Below are positions 27,473 through 36,341 of a stretch of 64,000 bases of DNA, in pieces. A model generated the notes under the pieces. It did no database searches. It worked only from the letters and a program-made list of their open reading frames with translations, and was not told where the DNA came from. The translations under genes and the position numbers were made by a program. This DNA is from Novosphingobium sp. ZN18A2 (lineage in GTDB: Bacteria > Pseudomonadota > Alphaproteobacteria > Sphingomonadales > Sphingomonadaceae): positions 1,736,001 through 1,800,000 of the forward strand of contig NZ_CP136651.1 of the NCBI RefSeq assembly GCF_036784765.1. The letters run 5' to 3'. Numbering within the stretch: the first letter of the stretch is position 1; each line of letters opens with the position of its first letter.

Positions 27473-27993
27473 AATACGCAATGCTGATACCGATGCTGCC
27501 GCTGATGGCCGCGGCGACAATCCCCTCGACACCCGATCTCGGAAAGGCCGAAGCCAAGTGCAGGCCGGGAGAGACCGGTCCGGCGCTGCTGGTGACGGTG
27601 GACGGCCTGAAGGACCGCAAGGGCAACCTGAAGCTTGAGGTATATCCTTCGAACAACAAGGATTTCCTCCAGGACGACAATATCCTGATCAGCGAAGGCA
27701 AGACCTTCCGCCGCGTGGTGGAACCGGTGCCTTCCAGCGATCCGGTCGTGATGTGCGCGCGCGTGCCCGGCCCTGGCGCCTACAGCGTGTCGGTCCTGCA
27801 CGATCGTGACATGAACCGCCGCTTTGGCTGGACGGTCGACGGGATCGGCTTTTCCGACAATCCGCGGCTGGGCTGGAGCAAGCCGAAGGCGGCCAAGACG
27901 CGCATCGAGGCCGGAGACGGACTGACGCGGCTCGATATCGTCATGAACTATCGCCACGGGCTGGGCGTCGCGCCGCTGAAGCGAGGCAAGTAA
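27469..27993 (+). CDS. DUF2141 periplasmic protein
   Basis: 174 aa, GTG 27469 overlapping the previous TGA. Signal peptide MKYAMLIPMLPLMAAATIPS. The mature part has LLVTVDGLKDRKGNLKLEVYP, ARVPGPGAYSVSVLHDRDMN and the final NIGFSDNP-like stretch (GFSDNPRLGWSKP), all characteristic of DUF2141, a beta-sandwich of unknown function. Common beside glycosyltransferases in sphingomonad-like genomes; an envelope role is likely but not shown. Confidence 0.85.
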   Translation: MKYAMLIPMLPLMAAATIPSTPDLGKAEAKCRPGETGPALLVTVDGLKDRKGNLKLEVYPSNNKDFLQDDNILISEGKTFRRVVEPVPSSDPVVMCARVPGPGAYSVSVLHDRDMNRRFGWTVDGIGFSDNPRLGWSKPKAAKTRIEAGDGLTRLDIVMNYRHGLGVAPLKRGK

Positions 27994-27994
27994 G

Positions 27995-29149
27995 GTGCGC
28001 ATTGTCGATGTTTGCGCTTTCCACACACCGCATGGTGGAGGGGTAAAGACCTACATCGACCAGAAATTGCGCCTTGGCCCAGAACTGGGGCACGAAATCG
28101 TGATCCTCGCTCCCGCGGATCGGGACGAGGTGATCGAGCACGGACCGCGCGCGCGTGTTGTGACGATCAAGGCGCCGCGCTTCCTGCTGGACCGCAAATA
28201 CTGGTATTTCGACGATCAGCCTGCGTTGCATCGCGCGCTCGATGCGCTGGAGCCGGATTTCGTGGAAGTGTCCTCGCCGTGGCGAAGCGCCGCGATGGTG
28301 GAACGGTGGAACGGCGGCGTTCCGCGCGCGCTGGTGATGCACGCCGATCCGCTTTCGGCCTATGCCTATCGCTATCTGGAACCGCTGATGAAGCGGGAGG
28401 ATATCGACAAGCGCTTCGACGGGTTCTGGGAACATCTGCGTCAGCTGGGCAGCGCATTCGACAGGGTCGTGTGCGCCAGCCGCGAACTGCGTGACAGGCT
28501 GGCGGAAGGCGGCGTTCCCAATACCGTGCTGCACCCGATGGGCGTGGAGGCGGGGGTGTTCTCGCCCGAAAACCGCAACCCGGAATTGCGGCGGGCGCTG
28601 CTCGAACGGTGCGAATTGCCGGAAAGCGCGCATTTGCTGATCGGGGTCGGCCGCCTTTCCGCCGAAAAGCGCTGGCCGATGATCGTGGACGCCGTGACGG
28701 CCGCGAGCCAGCATCAGCCGATCGGCCTTGTAATCCTCGGCGCCGGCAAACAACGCGACAAGATCCTGCGCCATATCGGCGGAAATCCGCACATTCGCGT
28801 GCTTGCCCCCGAACGCGACCGCAAGCGTTTCGCGGCGATCCTCGCCAGCACCGATGCGCTGGTCCACGGCTGCGAGGCAGAGACGTTCTGCATGGCGGCA
28901 GCAGAGGCGCGTGCCAGTGGCGTGCCGGTGATCGTGCCGGACCGGGGCGGGGCAGCCGATCACGCGCGTGACGGTGCGGGGGTCAACTATCGTTCGGCCA
29001 GTGCGCTATCCGCCGCGCGGGCGATAACCACTCTGCTTGGCCAGCCCCGCAACAACGTGCCCGTATTACAGGCGACCATGCGCGACCATTTTACGGCACT
29101 TTTCGAGGATTATCGCTCGGTCACCGGCAAGTTGCTCGACGTCGCCTGA
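27995..29149 (+). CDS. glycosyltransferase family 4 protein
   Basis: 384 aa from GTG 27995, 1 bp after the DUF2141 stop. N-terminal AFHTPHGGGVKTYIDQKL binds the acceptor side; VGRLSAEKRWPMIVDAV starts the donor domain; HGCEAETFCMAAAEARASGVPVI carries the E-x7-E-type donor-binding signature. GT-B retaining enzyme. With the DUF2334 protein, first glycosyltransferase and membrane protein it forms one overlapping operon, probably making a glycolipid or surface polysaccharide. Confidence 0.9.
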   Translation: MRIVDVCAFHTPHGGGVKTYIDQKLRLGPELGHEIVILAPADRDEVIEHGPRARVVTIKAPRFLLDRKYWYFDDQPALHRALDALEPDFVEVSSPWRSAAMVERWNGGVPRALVMHADPLSAYAYRYLEPLMKREDIDKRFDGFWEHLRQLGSAFDRVVCASRELRDRLAEGGVPNTVLHPMGVEAGVFSPENRNPELRRALLERCELPESAHLLIGVGRLSAEKRWPMIVDAVTAASQHQPIGLVILGAGKQRDKILRHIGGNPHIRVLAPERDRKRFAAILASTDALVHGCEAETFCMAAAEARASGVPVIVPDRGGAADHARDGAGVNYRSASALSAARAITTLLGQPRNNVPVLQATMRDHFTALFEDYRSVTGKLLDVA

Positions 29150-29167
29150 CCCGCCGCGACGAAAATG

Positions 29168-29198
29168 GCCTGCGGGCCGCATCGCTTATGCGGCAGGC
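29168..29198. terminator. bidirectional terminator between convergent genes
   Basis: GCCT..GCCGCAT (29168-29171, 29176-29182) pairs with ATGCGGC-AGGC (29188-29198) around CGCTT. It sits at the junction of the plus-strand glycosyltransferase gene and the minus-strand permease gene, overlapping the latter's last codons. No T-run on either side. Confidence 0.45.
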
Positions 29199-30385
29199 GA
29201 CAGGTCGGCTTGCGGTGATTCGCTTTCGTCGGGCGGGACGCGATGCTTCCCGAATGGCAGCAGTTTCAGCAGGGCCTTGCCCGCCTTGCCCAGCGCCCTG
29301 TCGATCGCGCCGTCATCGTGCGTGATGCCATAGCGGACAAGCGCCACCGTCATCGCCAGCCACGCAAGCATGTGGATGCCCGCGGCCAGCAGCGGATGGG
29401 CTCCGTAACCCGTTTCCACGATGTCCGCCGTGCGCAGGAACAGCACGATCAGGCCGATCCCGATTGCTAGGCCCGCACCGCCTGATCCCCGCTTCGGCGG
29501 CAGGGCAAGCGCGAATGCCAGCCAGGGAAGCATCAGGCAGAACAGCGCGCTGGAAATCCGCGCCATCATGGCCGAAGCCGCAGGATGGGTAGGGTTGTCC
29601 GTTTTCAGGCCGGCAGCCGCCTCGCTTGCCAGTTGGGCGGTGCCGAGACGGTCCAGCCGGTCGGTAGGCGAAAGCTGCTTGCGTGGGACCGCCTTCAACT
29701 GCACCGAAAGGTGATATTCGCTGAAGCTCAGGATAGAACGGCTGCCGCCGCCTTCCTTGAGAAGTTGCTCTCCGTTGTAGAGATCGACATCCAGTCTGCC
29801 GGTCTGGTCGCGCGATGCGGTGGCGCGGCGGGCGGTGAACACGTCTCCCCCGCGTTTGACGAATACGGCGCCGGTTTCGCCGCGCGTGCCGCCGGGGGCA
29901 AGGTAGATGGCGGTGCGGTCATCCAGCTGGATGAACTTGTCCAGCGTGATGGGCGTGCCGTAATCGCCTTCGCGGATATCGTGGCCGATGGCGTCCAGCG
30001 TCCGTTCTCCGAGCGGCTCTATCTCTAAGCGGATGCCCAGTTGAAGCAGCGCGGCTGCAAGCGCAAGCAGCATTGGCGCGCGCATAATGCGCCACGGGGA
30101 CAACCCCGTGGCCGGAAGCACTTGCCATTCGCCGCGCTTGGCAAGCCCGCGAATGGCAAGGGCCGGGGCAAGAAAACTTGCGATCGGCAGGCCGACGCCC
30201 ACGTATTCCGGCACCAGTGCGGTCATCATCCGGGCCATCAGCAATCCGGGCGCATCGGTTCCCGATACGAAATCCCACATCCGCTGGACGTTTTCCAGGC
30301 TCAGCAGGATCACGACTATGCCGATCGTCGCGACAAAGCCGGTCACTTCCTGACGCAGGAGGTAGAGATCGATACGTTTCAACAC
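29186..30385 (-). CDS. LptF/LptG-family permease
   Basis: 399 aa. Three N-terminal membrane helices (starting LLRQEVTGFVATIGIVVILL), a periplasmic beta-rich domain (about residues 120-260) and three C-terminal helices (ALFCLMLPWLAFALAL, GLAIGIGLIVLFL, HMLAWLAMTVALVRYG) match the YjgP/YjgQ family that extracts LPS in the LptB2FG transporter. Only one of the two paralogues is present here and no lptB or lptG neighbours it, so F versus G is not decided; LptF is favoured by the N-terminal sequence. Confidence 0.85.
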   Translation of the reverse strand: MLKRIDLYLLRQEVTGFVATIGIVVILLSLENVQRMWDFVSGTDAPGLLMARMMTALVPEYVGVGLPIASFLAPALAIRGLAKRGEWQVLPATGLSPWRIMRAPMLLALAAALLQLGIRLEIEPLGERTLDAIGHDIREGDYGTPITLDKFIQLDDRTAIYLAPGGTRGETGAVFVKRGGDVFTARRATASRDQTGRLDVDLYNGEQLLKEGGGSRSILSFSEYHLSVQLKAVPRKQLSPTDRLDRLGTAQLASEAAAGLKTDNPTHPAASAMMARISSALFCLMLPWLAFALALPPKRGSGGAGLAIGIGLIVLFLRTADIVETGYGAHPLLAAGIHMLAWLAMTVALVRYGITHDDGAIDRALGKAGKALLKLLPFGKHRVPPDESESPQADLSPAA

Positions 30386-30571
30386 GGTCCCGGCAGCGAT
30401 TCAAATTCCCGTTGTTTCGATACGATCGCTGCAACCCGTCCGTCCCGCGTTTGGCGCAGTGGCGGACACAAGCCGTGCCCCCTTTCCGACGCGCGACGAA
30501 GCGATGTGGCCTGCTGACGCAATCGGAACGGATTGTCCAGCGCCGGAGCAATCATGTTGCGCGTGGCGGGA

Positions 30572-32362
30572 CTATTCCGGATCATCTGTTGCACCCGGCC
30601 CGCCAGCGGGACGGAGCCGTTCCGGATCGGTCAGGATGTGTTCGCGTGCCACGCGAATGTCGCCCGCCTCGATCTGCTTTTTCAGCCGCTCACGATCGCG
30701 CGCGCGATACATGTCTTCGGCCCGGTCTATATCTTCCAGCGAATGCCCCAGTCCTTCAAGCGCGATGCGCGCCATGTAAATGGCCGATTCCATCACTTCG
30801 CGAACCAGTCCGGCGGCGGGTGAGGTCTTGAGCCGGATCACACCGCGCCGGTCGAAGGTGCGCACATATATGGCCGCGCGGGGAAAGGCTTCGTGCACCG
30901 CTTCCAGCAGGTCCGGCGATACTTGGTCGCGATCGATGCAGAACATGATCAGTTCCGCGTCCGCCGCGCCGGCCTGTCGCAACAGGTCCAGCCGGGTTCC
31001 GTCCCCGAAATAGACCTTGGCGCCGAACTGGCCGGCCGTGTCGATCATCTGGATGTCGGTATCGATCAGCGTTACCGGAACGTCGCTTGCCAGCAGCATT
31101 TGCGCCACCGTCTGCCCGAAGCGGCCGTAGCCGACGACGAGCGCGCTGGTCCCTTCACCGGTCGGGCCTTCGCGTTCCCCGGCGCTGACGGCGGGAGCAT
31201 TGCGGATGCGGGCCGTCGCCATCATCAGGAACGGGGTTGTCGCCATCGAAAGCGTTACCACGGCACCGAACAGGCTGGCCGCTTCGGGTGCGATCAGCAG
31301 CGCGTTGCTGGCCTGGCTGAACAGCACGAAGCCGAATTCGCCCCCCTGGCTCATCAGCAGGCCCAGCGCCAGGGCGCTGCGCCACTTCATGCGGAACATC
31401 AGCCCGATGGCAAAGATCACAAGGCTTTTGATCGCGACGAGCGCCAGGGCCATGGAAAGCACGAATAGCGGGCGGTCGGCAATGGCATGCAGGTTCAGCA
31501 TCATGCCCACGGCAAGGAAAAACAGGCCGAGCAGGATAGACCGGAACGGTTCGACGTCCGCCTCCAGTTCGTGCCGATAGGGCGAATCCGCCAGCATCAC
31601 GCCCGCCACGAACGCACCCAGCGCCGTGGAAAGGCCCAGCGCCTCCATCAAGGCGGCAGAGGCCATGACCGTGAACAGTGCGGCCACGACGAACATCTCC
31701 CGCTCGCCCAGGTTGCCGATCAGGCGGAACAGGGGGCGGATCAGGAACCGCCCGGCGGCGATCAGTCCGCCAATCGCGACAACGGTGTAGAGCACCAGCA
31801 GCCAGCCCGGCGGACCGCCCGCGTCGGCCGGGTTGCGGCTCATCGCCGCGATGATCGTGATCAGCGGGATGATCGACAGGTCCTGGAACAGCAGGATGGC
31901 GAAGGCGCGCTCTCCAAACGGCGTGCGCATCCGGCCTGACGATTGCAGCATCGGCAGAACCTGCGCCGTGGACGAAAGCGCCAGTGGCAGGCCCAGTGCC
32001 AGCGCGGCTTCGGGTGTAAAGCCGACGGCGAGCCAGATCACCGCGGCAATCGCCAGGCCGCAAGCAGCGACCTGCAACAGTCCCAGCCCGAAAATCTCGC
32101 GCTTCATGCGCCAAAGGCGCGCCGGGTTCAGTTCAAGGCCCACGACGAACAGCAGAAGCGTGATGCCCAGTTCGGCAATGCCGATCTTCTGTTCGGGATC
32201 GCCCACAAGGCCGAGCGCCTGCGGCCCGACCAGTGCACCGGCGAGCAGATAACCGAGTGTGGCGCCAAGTCCCAGCCTGCGGAAAAGCAGCACGAAGACC
32301 AAAGCCGTGCCCAGAAGGAAGAAGCCGTCGTGCAGCAGCGTGGTCGGGTGATCGGCGGTCAT
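30572..32362 (-). CDS. CPA2-family cation:proton antiporter with RCK domain (KefB/YbaL-like)
   Basis: 596 aa. Twelve or so hydrophobic segments from residue 10 to 385 form the Na+/H+ exchanger domain (LGYLLAGALVGPQ, LFVVGLELNPARLW, ALSSTAQVLPMLQ). The cytoplasmic TrkA-N/RCK domain has GYGRFGQTVAQML, then TLIDTD and YFGDGT. Such proteins exchange K+ (or Na+) for protons under nucleotide control. A charged tail of 60 residues follows. No kefF/kefG partner lies nearby. ATG 32362; 40 bp from the tetR stop. Confidence 0.9.
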   Translation of the reverse strand: MTADHPTTLLHDGFFLLGTALVFVLLFRRLGLGATLGYLLAGALVGPQALGLVGDPEQKIGIAELGITLLLFVVGLELNPARLWRMKREIFGLGLLQVAACGLAIAAVIWLAVGFTPEAALALGLPLALSSTAQVLPMLQSSGRMRTPFGERAFAILLFQDLSIIPLITIIAAMSRNPADAGGPPGWLLVLYTVVAIGGLIAAGRFLIRPLFRLIGNLGEREMFVVAALFTVMASAALMEALGLSTALGAFVAGVMLADSPYRHELEADVEPFRSILLGLFFLAVGMMLNLHAIADRPLFVLSMALALVAIKSLVIFAIGLMFRMKWRSALALGLLMSQGGEFGFVLFSQASNALLIAPEAASLFGAVVTLSMATTPFLMMATARIRNAPAVSAGEREGPTGEGTSALVVGYGRFGQTVAQMLLASDVPVTLIDTDIQMIDTAGQFGAKVYFGDGTRLDLLRQAGAADAELIMFCIDRDQVSPDLLEAVHEAFPRAAIYVRTFDRRGVIRLKTSPAAGLVREVMESAIYMARIALEGLGHSLEDIDRAEDMYRARDRERLKKQIEAGDIRVAREHILTDPERLRPAGGPGATDDPE

Positions 32363-32402
32363 GGCCTGCCCGGTTTAGTCGATTGTCTCTGCTGCGCCAC
32401 CG

Positions 32403-33086
32403 TCATGCGGTGGGCAGTCCACCGAATGCTCGCAGGAACCTGTCCGTATGCACTCTTGCCCAGCATTCGTTCTCGGCCCGGCCGGGCGTTCCGTTGCTTT
32501 TGGCTAGCCGGGCATGGCCGATCATCGCTTCAAGCCAGAAGCACGCCGATTCTTCTATGTCGTCGAAATGCGCTTCCCCCGTATCCACTCCCGCCTGAAG
32601 GACATTCCTTATCGCTTCGAGGGCTGTGGCATATGAGGCGCCGCGCGCGGTCGGACCGTCATTTCCAGGTTCTTCATCGAGCCAGTCGATCAGGCGCTCG
32701 TAAAGCACGCCTTCGTCCGAGAAGAGGAGGTCCAGCACGGAACTGGCTTGCAGGCACAAGGCATCGCGGAACGGCAGGCCGCGGGTGATCTCGCGGATCG
32801 TTTCCGCGCGTTTTGCCTTCCGGCGTTCCAGCAGGGCTTTCATGAAGCCGCGCTTGTCGCCGAAGCGTGAATAGATTGTGGGCTTTCCTGTTCGCGCCGC
32901 GCGGGCGAGTTTTTCGAACGAGAAGTTTTCGAACCCGCCTTCAAGCAGCATGGCCCAGCCGGTATCGAGTATGTGATCGCTCAGCCGTTCAGCTTCGGCA
33001 GCACTGGGGCGGCCACGCCGCCCGAAAAGCGACCTAGTGCACGAGGCGCTTCTTGTTGCGCCGGATGGCGGTGCGGATTTGCTCAC
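32403..33086 (-). CDS. TetR-family repressor, probably of the adjacent efflux operon
   Basis: 227 aa from GTG 33086, the only start before the domain. The HTH (FSFEKLARAARTGKPTIYSRFGDK) follows GRRGRPSAAEAERL; the rest is a helical ligand domain. It is the last gene on the minus strand after emrA-emrB-nodT. Its probable operator is the 17-bp palindrome 37587-37603 in front of emrA, over 4 kb upstream, so it would autoregulate as the distal operon gene. The start overlaps a small ORF by 53 bp. Confidence 0.85.
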   Translation of the reverse strand: MSKSAPPSGATRSASCTRSLFGRRGRPSAAEAERLSDHILDTGWAMLLEGGFENFSFEKLARAARTGKPTIYSRFGDKRGFMKALLERRKAKRAETIREITRGLPFRDALCLQASSVLDLLFSDEGVLYERLIDWLDEEPGNDGPTARGASYATALEAIRNVLQAGVDTGEAHFDDIEESACFWLEAMIGHARLAKSNGTPGRAENECWARVHTDRFLRAFGGLPTA

Positions 33087-33201
33087 GACGCCGCTTGATG
33101 CGATCTTGCGCGCGTTCGCGGCATTGCACGGGGCAGGCCATTTGCAGCCCTTCGCGATACGAATCTATAACCCAGCGCGACGCGCCAGCCAGCCAGTCCA
33201 T
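33034..33201 (-). CDS. small basic protein between nodT and tetR, unknown
   Basis: 55 aa with ATG 33201 preceded by GGAGAG at good spacing. Starts MDWLAGASRWVIDSYREG and ends in a strongly basic stretch (RIKRRREQIRTAIRRNKKR). The 3' part overlaps the tetR 5' end in another frame. No known domain. It is as long as many real small proteins and has a better ribosome site than tetR, so translational coupling to tetR is possible. It may still be a spurious frame. Confidence 0.45.
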   Translation of the reverse strand: MDWLAGASRWVIDSYREGLQMACPVQCRERAQDRIKRRREQIRTAIRRNKKRLVH

Positions 33202-33291
33202 CTCTCCAATCCTTCTGACCTGTTGGTCTTGAATCGAAGAGTGCCGCAATTCCTGAATTTGTCAAGGATGGCATGGGTATGGGCAGGGTGG

Positions 33292-34743
33292 TCACGATGC
33301 ACCGTCTGGCTGCGGCGCGCGCCAGCCAAGCCCCAGCGCTTTGGCTACCGCGATAAAGTCGGTCGTCAGGCCCGCGCGGGCCTGCACCGCACCAAGCTGT
33401 GCCTGAAGGGTCTGCCGGTCGGACCCCAGCGCATCGCCAAGACTGGTCGTCCCGGCCGCCGCGCGCTGGTGTTGCAATCCCGCGGCATGGCTGGCCTGCT
33501 GTTCGCTTTCCAGTGCCTTGGCGAACGTCACGCGCTGGCTGCCGAACCGGGTCAGCGAATTTTCCGCATCCTGCAGCGCGCCCAGCACCGTCTGGCGGTA
33601 ATTCGCTTCGGCTTCGGCATAAGCGCCCTTCTTCACGCGGACCTGGGCTTTGTTGCGTCCGCCGTCGAACAGGGTCCATGTCAGGCGGGGCAGGGCAATG
33701 CCCATCAGCGTGCCGGGATCGAGCATGTCTGCAACCGCGCTGCCGCCAAGGCCAAGCAATCCCATGAAGCTGATCTTGGGCAATCCTTCGGCCATCTGCG
33801 CGCCAACGTCCGCATTGGCGGCGGCCAGCCTGCGTTCGGCGGCGCGGATGTCGGGCCTGCTGGCGATCAGCCGCGCGGGATCGCCCACGGCGACTTTTGC
33901 AGGTGGCAGGGGAACGGGTGCGGCCTGTTCCAGAACGGCGTCGAGCGCGCCGGGCGCCTGCCCGGTCAGGACGGCAAGCTGGTCTTTCAGAACCTGCACA
34001 TCGGCGTGCGCGGTGGCGAGATCGCCTTCGCTCTGCGCGCGCTGCGCATTCGCCTGGTCCGCCACCTGTTTCGGCGCGGTCCCGCGCCTGAAGCGCTGAT
34101 CGGCCAGTTGCACCAGCTTGCGGTCGATCTCCAGTTGCCGGGCAAGGACACTTTCGGCGGCCTGTCTGGCGCGCAGCGTGACATAGGCGCGCGCAACTTC
34201 GGCCGATAGCGATACCTGAGCATCGGCAAGGTCCGCTTCGGCGGCCTGTGCCTTGTCGCGGGCGGATTCGATCTTGCGCCGCGTGCCGCCGAACAGGCTC
34301 AGTTCCCACGACGCGTCGAAGCCGAGGCTGTAGGAATGGATGTCGGTCCGGCCGCCTGCGCCGGGATTGAGCAGGTCGGCGGGCAAGTTGGCATAGGGAA
34401 CCGTTACGGACGTACCGACCGAAGGGATATACGCCGTCTTGTTCGCGGCAAGCCCGGCGCGCGCCTGCGCGATCCGCGCGTTGGCGACGGCGATACCGGG
34501 AGCGTCGGCAAGCGCGTCTGTCACCAGCTTGTCTAACACGGGGTCGCCAAGCGCCGTCCACCAGTGTGCGGCAGGCGCCGCATCCGTGGCCCCTTCCGGC
34601 GCGCGCAGGAAATTGCCGCGCGCGGCGGCTTGCGAAGCGACCTTGGGCGGCCCGGCATAGTCCGGTCCGGCCGCGCATCCGGCAAGCGAGGCCAGGACGA
34701 GCGCCATCGGGAGGGAGCGGAGAAGGGAATGTTTGCGGTTCAT
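33292..34743 (-). CDS. NodT-family outer-membrane efflux lipoprotein
   Basis: 483 aa from ATG 34743, overlapping emrB's stop (ATGA). Lipoprotein signal LVLASLAGC followed by AAGPDYAGPP, the standard start of RND/MFS outer-membrane factors. Two OEP repeats contain long helices (RIAQARAGLAANKTAYIPSV, ARAYVTLRARQAAESVLARQ). It forms the trimeric exit duct for the EmrAB-type pump encoded upstream. Confidence 0.93.
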   Translation of the reverse strand: MNRKHSLLRSLPMALVLASLAGCAAGPDYAGPPKVASQAAARGNFLRAPEGATDAAPAAHWWTALGDPVLDKLVTDALADAPGIAVANARIAQARAGLAANKTAYIPSVGTSVTVPYANLPADLLNPGAGGRTDIHSYSLGFDASWELSLFGGTRRKIESARDKAQAAEADLADAQVSLSAEVARAYVTLRARQAAESVLARQLEIDRKLVQLADQRFRRGTAPKQVADQANAQRAQSEGDLATAHADVQVLKDQLAVLTGQAPGALDAVLEQAAPVPLPPAKVAVGDPARLIASRPDIRAAERRLAAANADVGAQMAEGLPKISFMGLLGLGGSAVADMLDPGTLMGIALPRLTWTLFDGGRNKAQVRVKKGAYAEAEANYRQTVLGALQDAENSLTRFGSQRVTFAKALESEQQASHAAGLQHQRAAAGTTSLGDALGSDRQTLQAQLGAVQARAGLTTDFIAVAKALGLGWRAPQPDGAS

Positions 34744-36341
34744 CAGTGCATCGCCACCTGGTGCGCGCCCTTTGGCAGGGGCTTGAGGAGGAAAACGAGG
34801 GGGAGGGTCAGCATGATCGCATAGACCATCACCGTGAAGTCGTCGGCATAGGCCATCGCCAGTGCCTGCCTGCTGACCATCCCGTCGATAGAACGAAGCG
34901 CCGCGGCAATGCCTTCCGGGCCTCCGCCGAACTGCGCGGCCTGCTGGTGCACCCATGCCTGGACCGTGTCCGAATTGGCCTGGAGCGTGGAGTGGAGGCG
35001 CCAGCGGTGAAACTCCAGCCGGTTGTCCTGCAAGCTGGCGAGGAGGGCCAGGCCGATCGAGCCGCCCAGGTTCCGCGCGGCGTTGAACAGGCCCGACGCG
35101 TCCGATGCGTCCTCGGTCGATACGGCGGCAATCGCGGCCTGGTTGAGGAACATCATGCTCAAGACCTGACCGACGCCGCGAACCAACTGCGAATCGGTGA
35201 AGGCCTCCCCGGTGGATGCGGCTGTCAGCGAGGTGTCGAACCAGCATGACAATGCCATCATCAGGAAGCCGAATGCCACCGCATAACGCAAGTCGACGCG
35301 CGCGATCAGGATTGGCACGATCGGCATCATCAGCATCGCCGGGATGCCCGAAATGAAGACCACCTGGCCCGCCTGCAGCGCGTTGTAATCGGCCAGTGCG
35401 GCCAGAAACTGCGGAATGACGAACGAGATGCCATAGAGCACCACGCCGATCACCAGCGCCATGACGAAAACCGCGAAGAATTCTCGCTGGAACAGCAGGC
35501 GCAATTTGATGACTGGCCTTCGTGCGAAGATCTGCCCTGCGATAAGCAGGCCGAAACCGATCGCCGTTACGATCGTCAGTTGCCAGATCAGCGTGGACTG
35601 GAACCAGAGTTCGCGATGTCCTTCCTCAAGCACGACCGTCAGCCCGCCAAGCCCCAGCGTGAGACCGGCGATGCCCATCCAGTCCGCGTCGAACAGCTCT
35701 TCCCATTCAGGGTCGGATTTTTGCAGGCCAAGCAGCAGAAGCGCCATCAGCACAAGGCAGACCGGCACGTTGACGAAGAACGAATAGTGCCAGGAAAGGT
35801 GCTCTGTCAGCCAGCCGCCGATCAGCGGCCCCAGAAGCGGGCCGAGGATGACGGTAGAGCCGAACATCGCCGTTCCGATCGGCTGCTGGTGCCGTGGAAG
35901 GCGGGTGGCGATGATGGTCATCGCGGTGGGGATCATGGCACCGCCGGTAAAGCCCTGTCCGATCCGCCCGAAAATCATCATGCCAAGGTTGCTGGATAGC
36001 CCGCACACGACCGAAAAGATCGTGAACAGGACGGAAGCGATCAGCAGGAACCGGCGAAGGCCGAACACGCGCTCAAGCCAGCCGGACAGCGGAATGATGA
36101 TGATTTCGGCGACGAGATAGGCTGTGGCGATCCAGGTCGCCTCGCTGGAGGTCGCGCCGATTTCACCCTGGATCGTGGGGAGCGAGGCGTTGACGATCGA
36201 TATGTCGAGCGTCGCCATGAGCGAGCCCACCGCGCCGGCCGCGACGGCCAGCCACGCATATATCGATGCGTTCTGTTCGTGGTGCACCGCCTGTGGCGCA
36301 CCCGCGGAACCATCGCCGGGAAGGGCGGCAGCCGTGCTCAC
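34743..36341 (-). CDS. emrB: EmrB/QacA-family MFS drug transporter (DHA2, 14 TM)
   Basis: 532 aa. Fourteen hydrophobic segments; MFS motif near GWLERVFGLRRFLLI, and the motif C-type GPLLGPLIGGWLTEHLSW characteristic of drug antiporters. The operon order emrA-emrB-nodT with ATGA overlaps makes a complete tripartite exporter. Substrates are not predictable; EmrAB pumps typically expel hydrophobic uncouplers, fatty acids or antibiotics. Confidence 0.93.
   Translation of the reverse strand: MSTAAALPGDGSAGAPQAVHHEQNASIYAWLAVAAGAVGSLMATLDISIVNASLPTIQGEIGATSSEATWIATAYLVAEIIIIPLSGWLERVFGLRRFLLIASVLFTIFSVVCGLSSNLGMMIFGRIGQGFTGGAMIPTAMTIIATRLPRHQQPIGTAMFGSTVILGPLLGPLIGGWLTEHLSWHYSFFVNVPVCLVLMALLLLGLQKSDPEWEELFDADWMGIAGLTLGLGGLTVVLEEGHRELWFQSTLIWQLTIVTAIGFGLLIAGQIFARRPVIKLRLLFQREFFAVFVMALVIGVVLYGISFVIPQFLAALADYNALQAGQVVFISGIPAMLMMPIVPILIARVDLRYAVAFGFLMMALSCWFDTSLTAASTGEAFTDSQLVRGVGQVLSMMFLNQAAIAAVSTEDASDASGLFNAARNLGGSIGLALLASLQDNRLEFHRWRLHSTLQANSDTVQAWVHQQAAQFGGGPEGIAAALRSIDGMVSRQALAMAYADDFTVMVYAIMLTLPLVFLLKPLPKGAHQVAMH

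Noticed and set aside
34744..35247. Upstream extension of NodT into emrB
   Set aside because: The lipoprotein signal begins at ATG 34743; the extension is out-of-frame emrB sequence.
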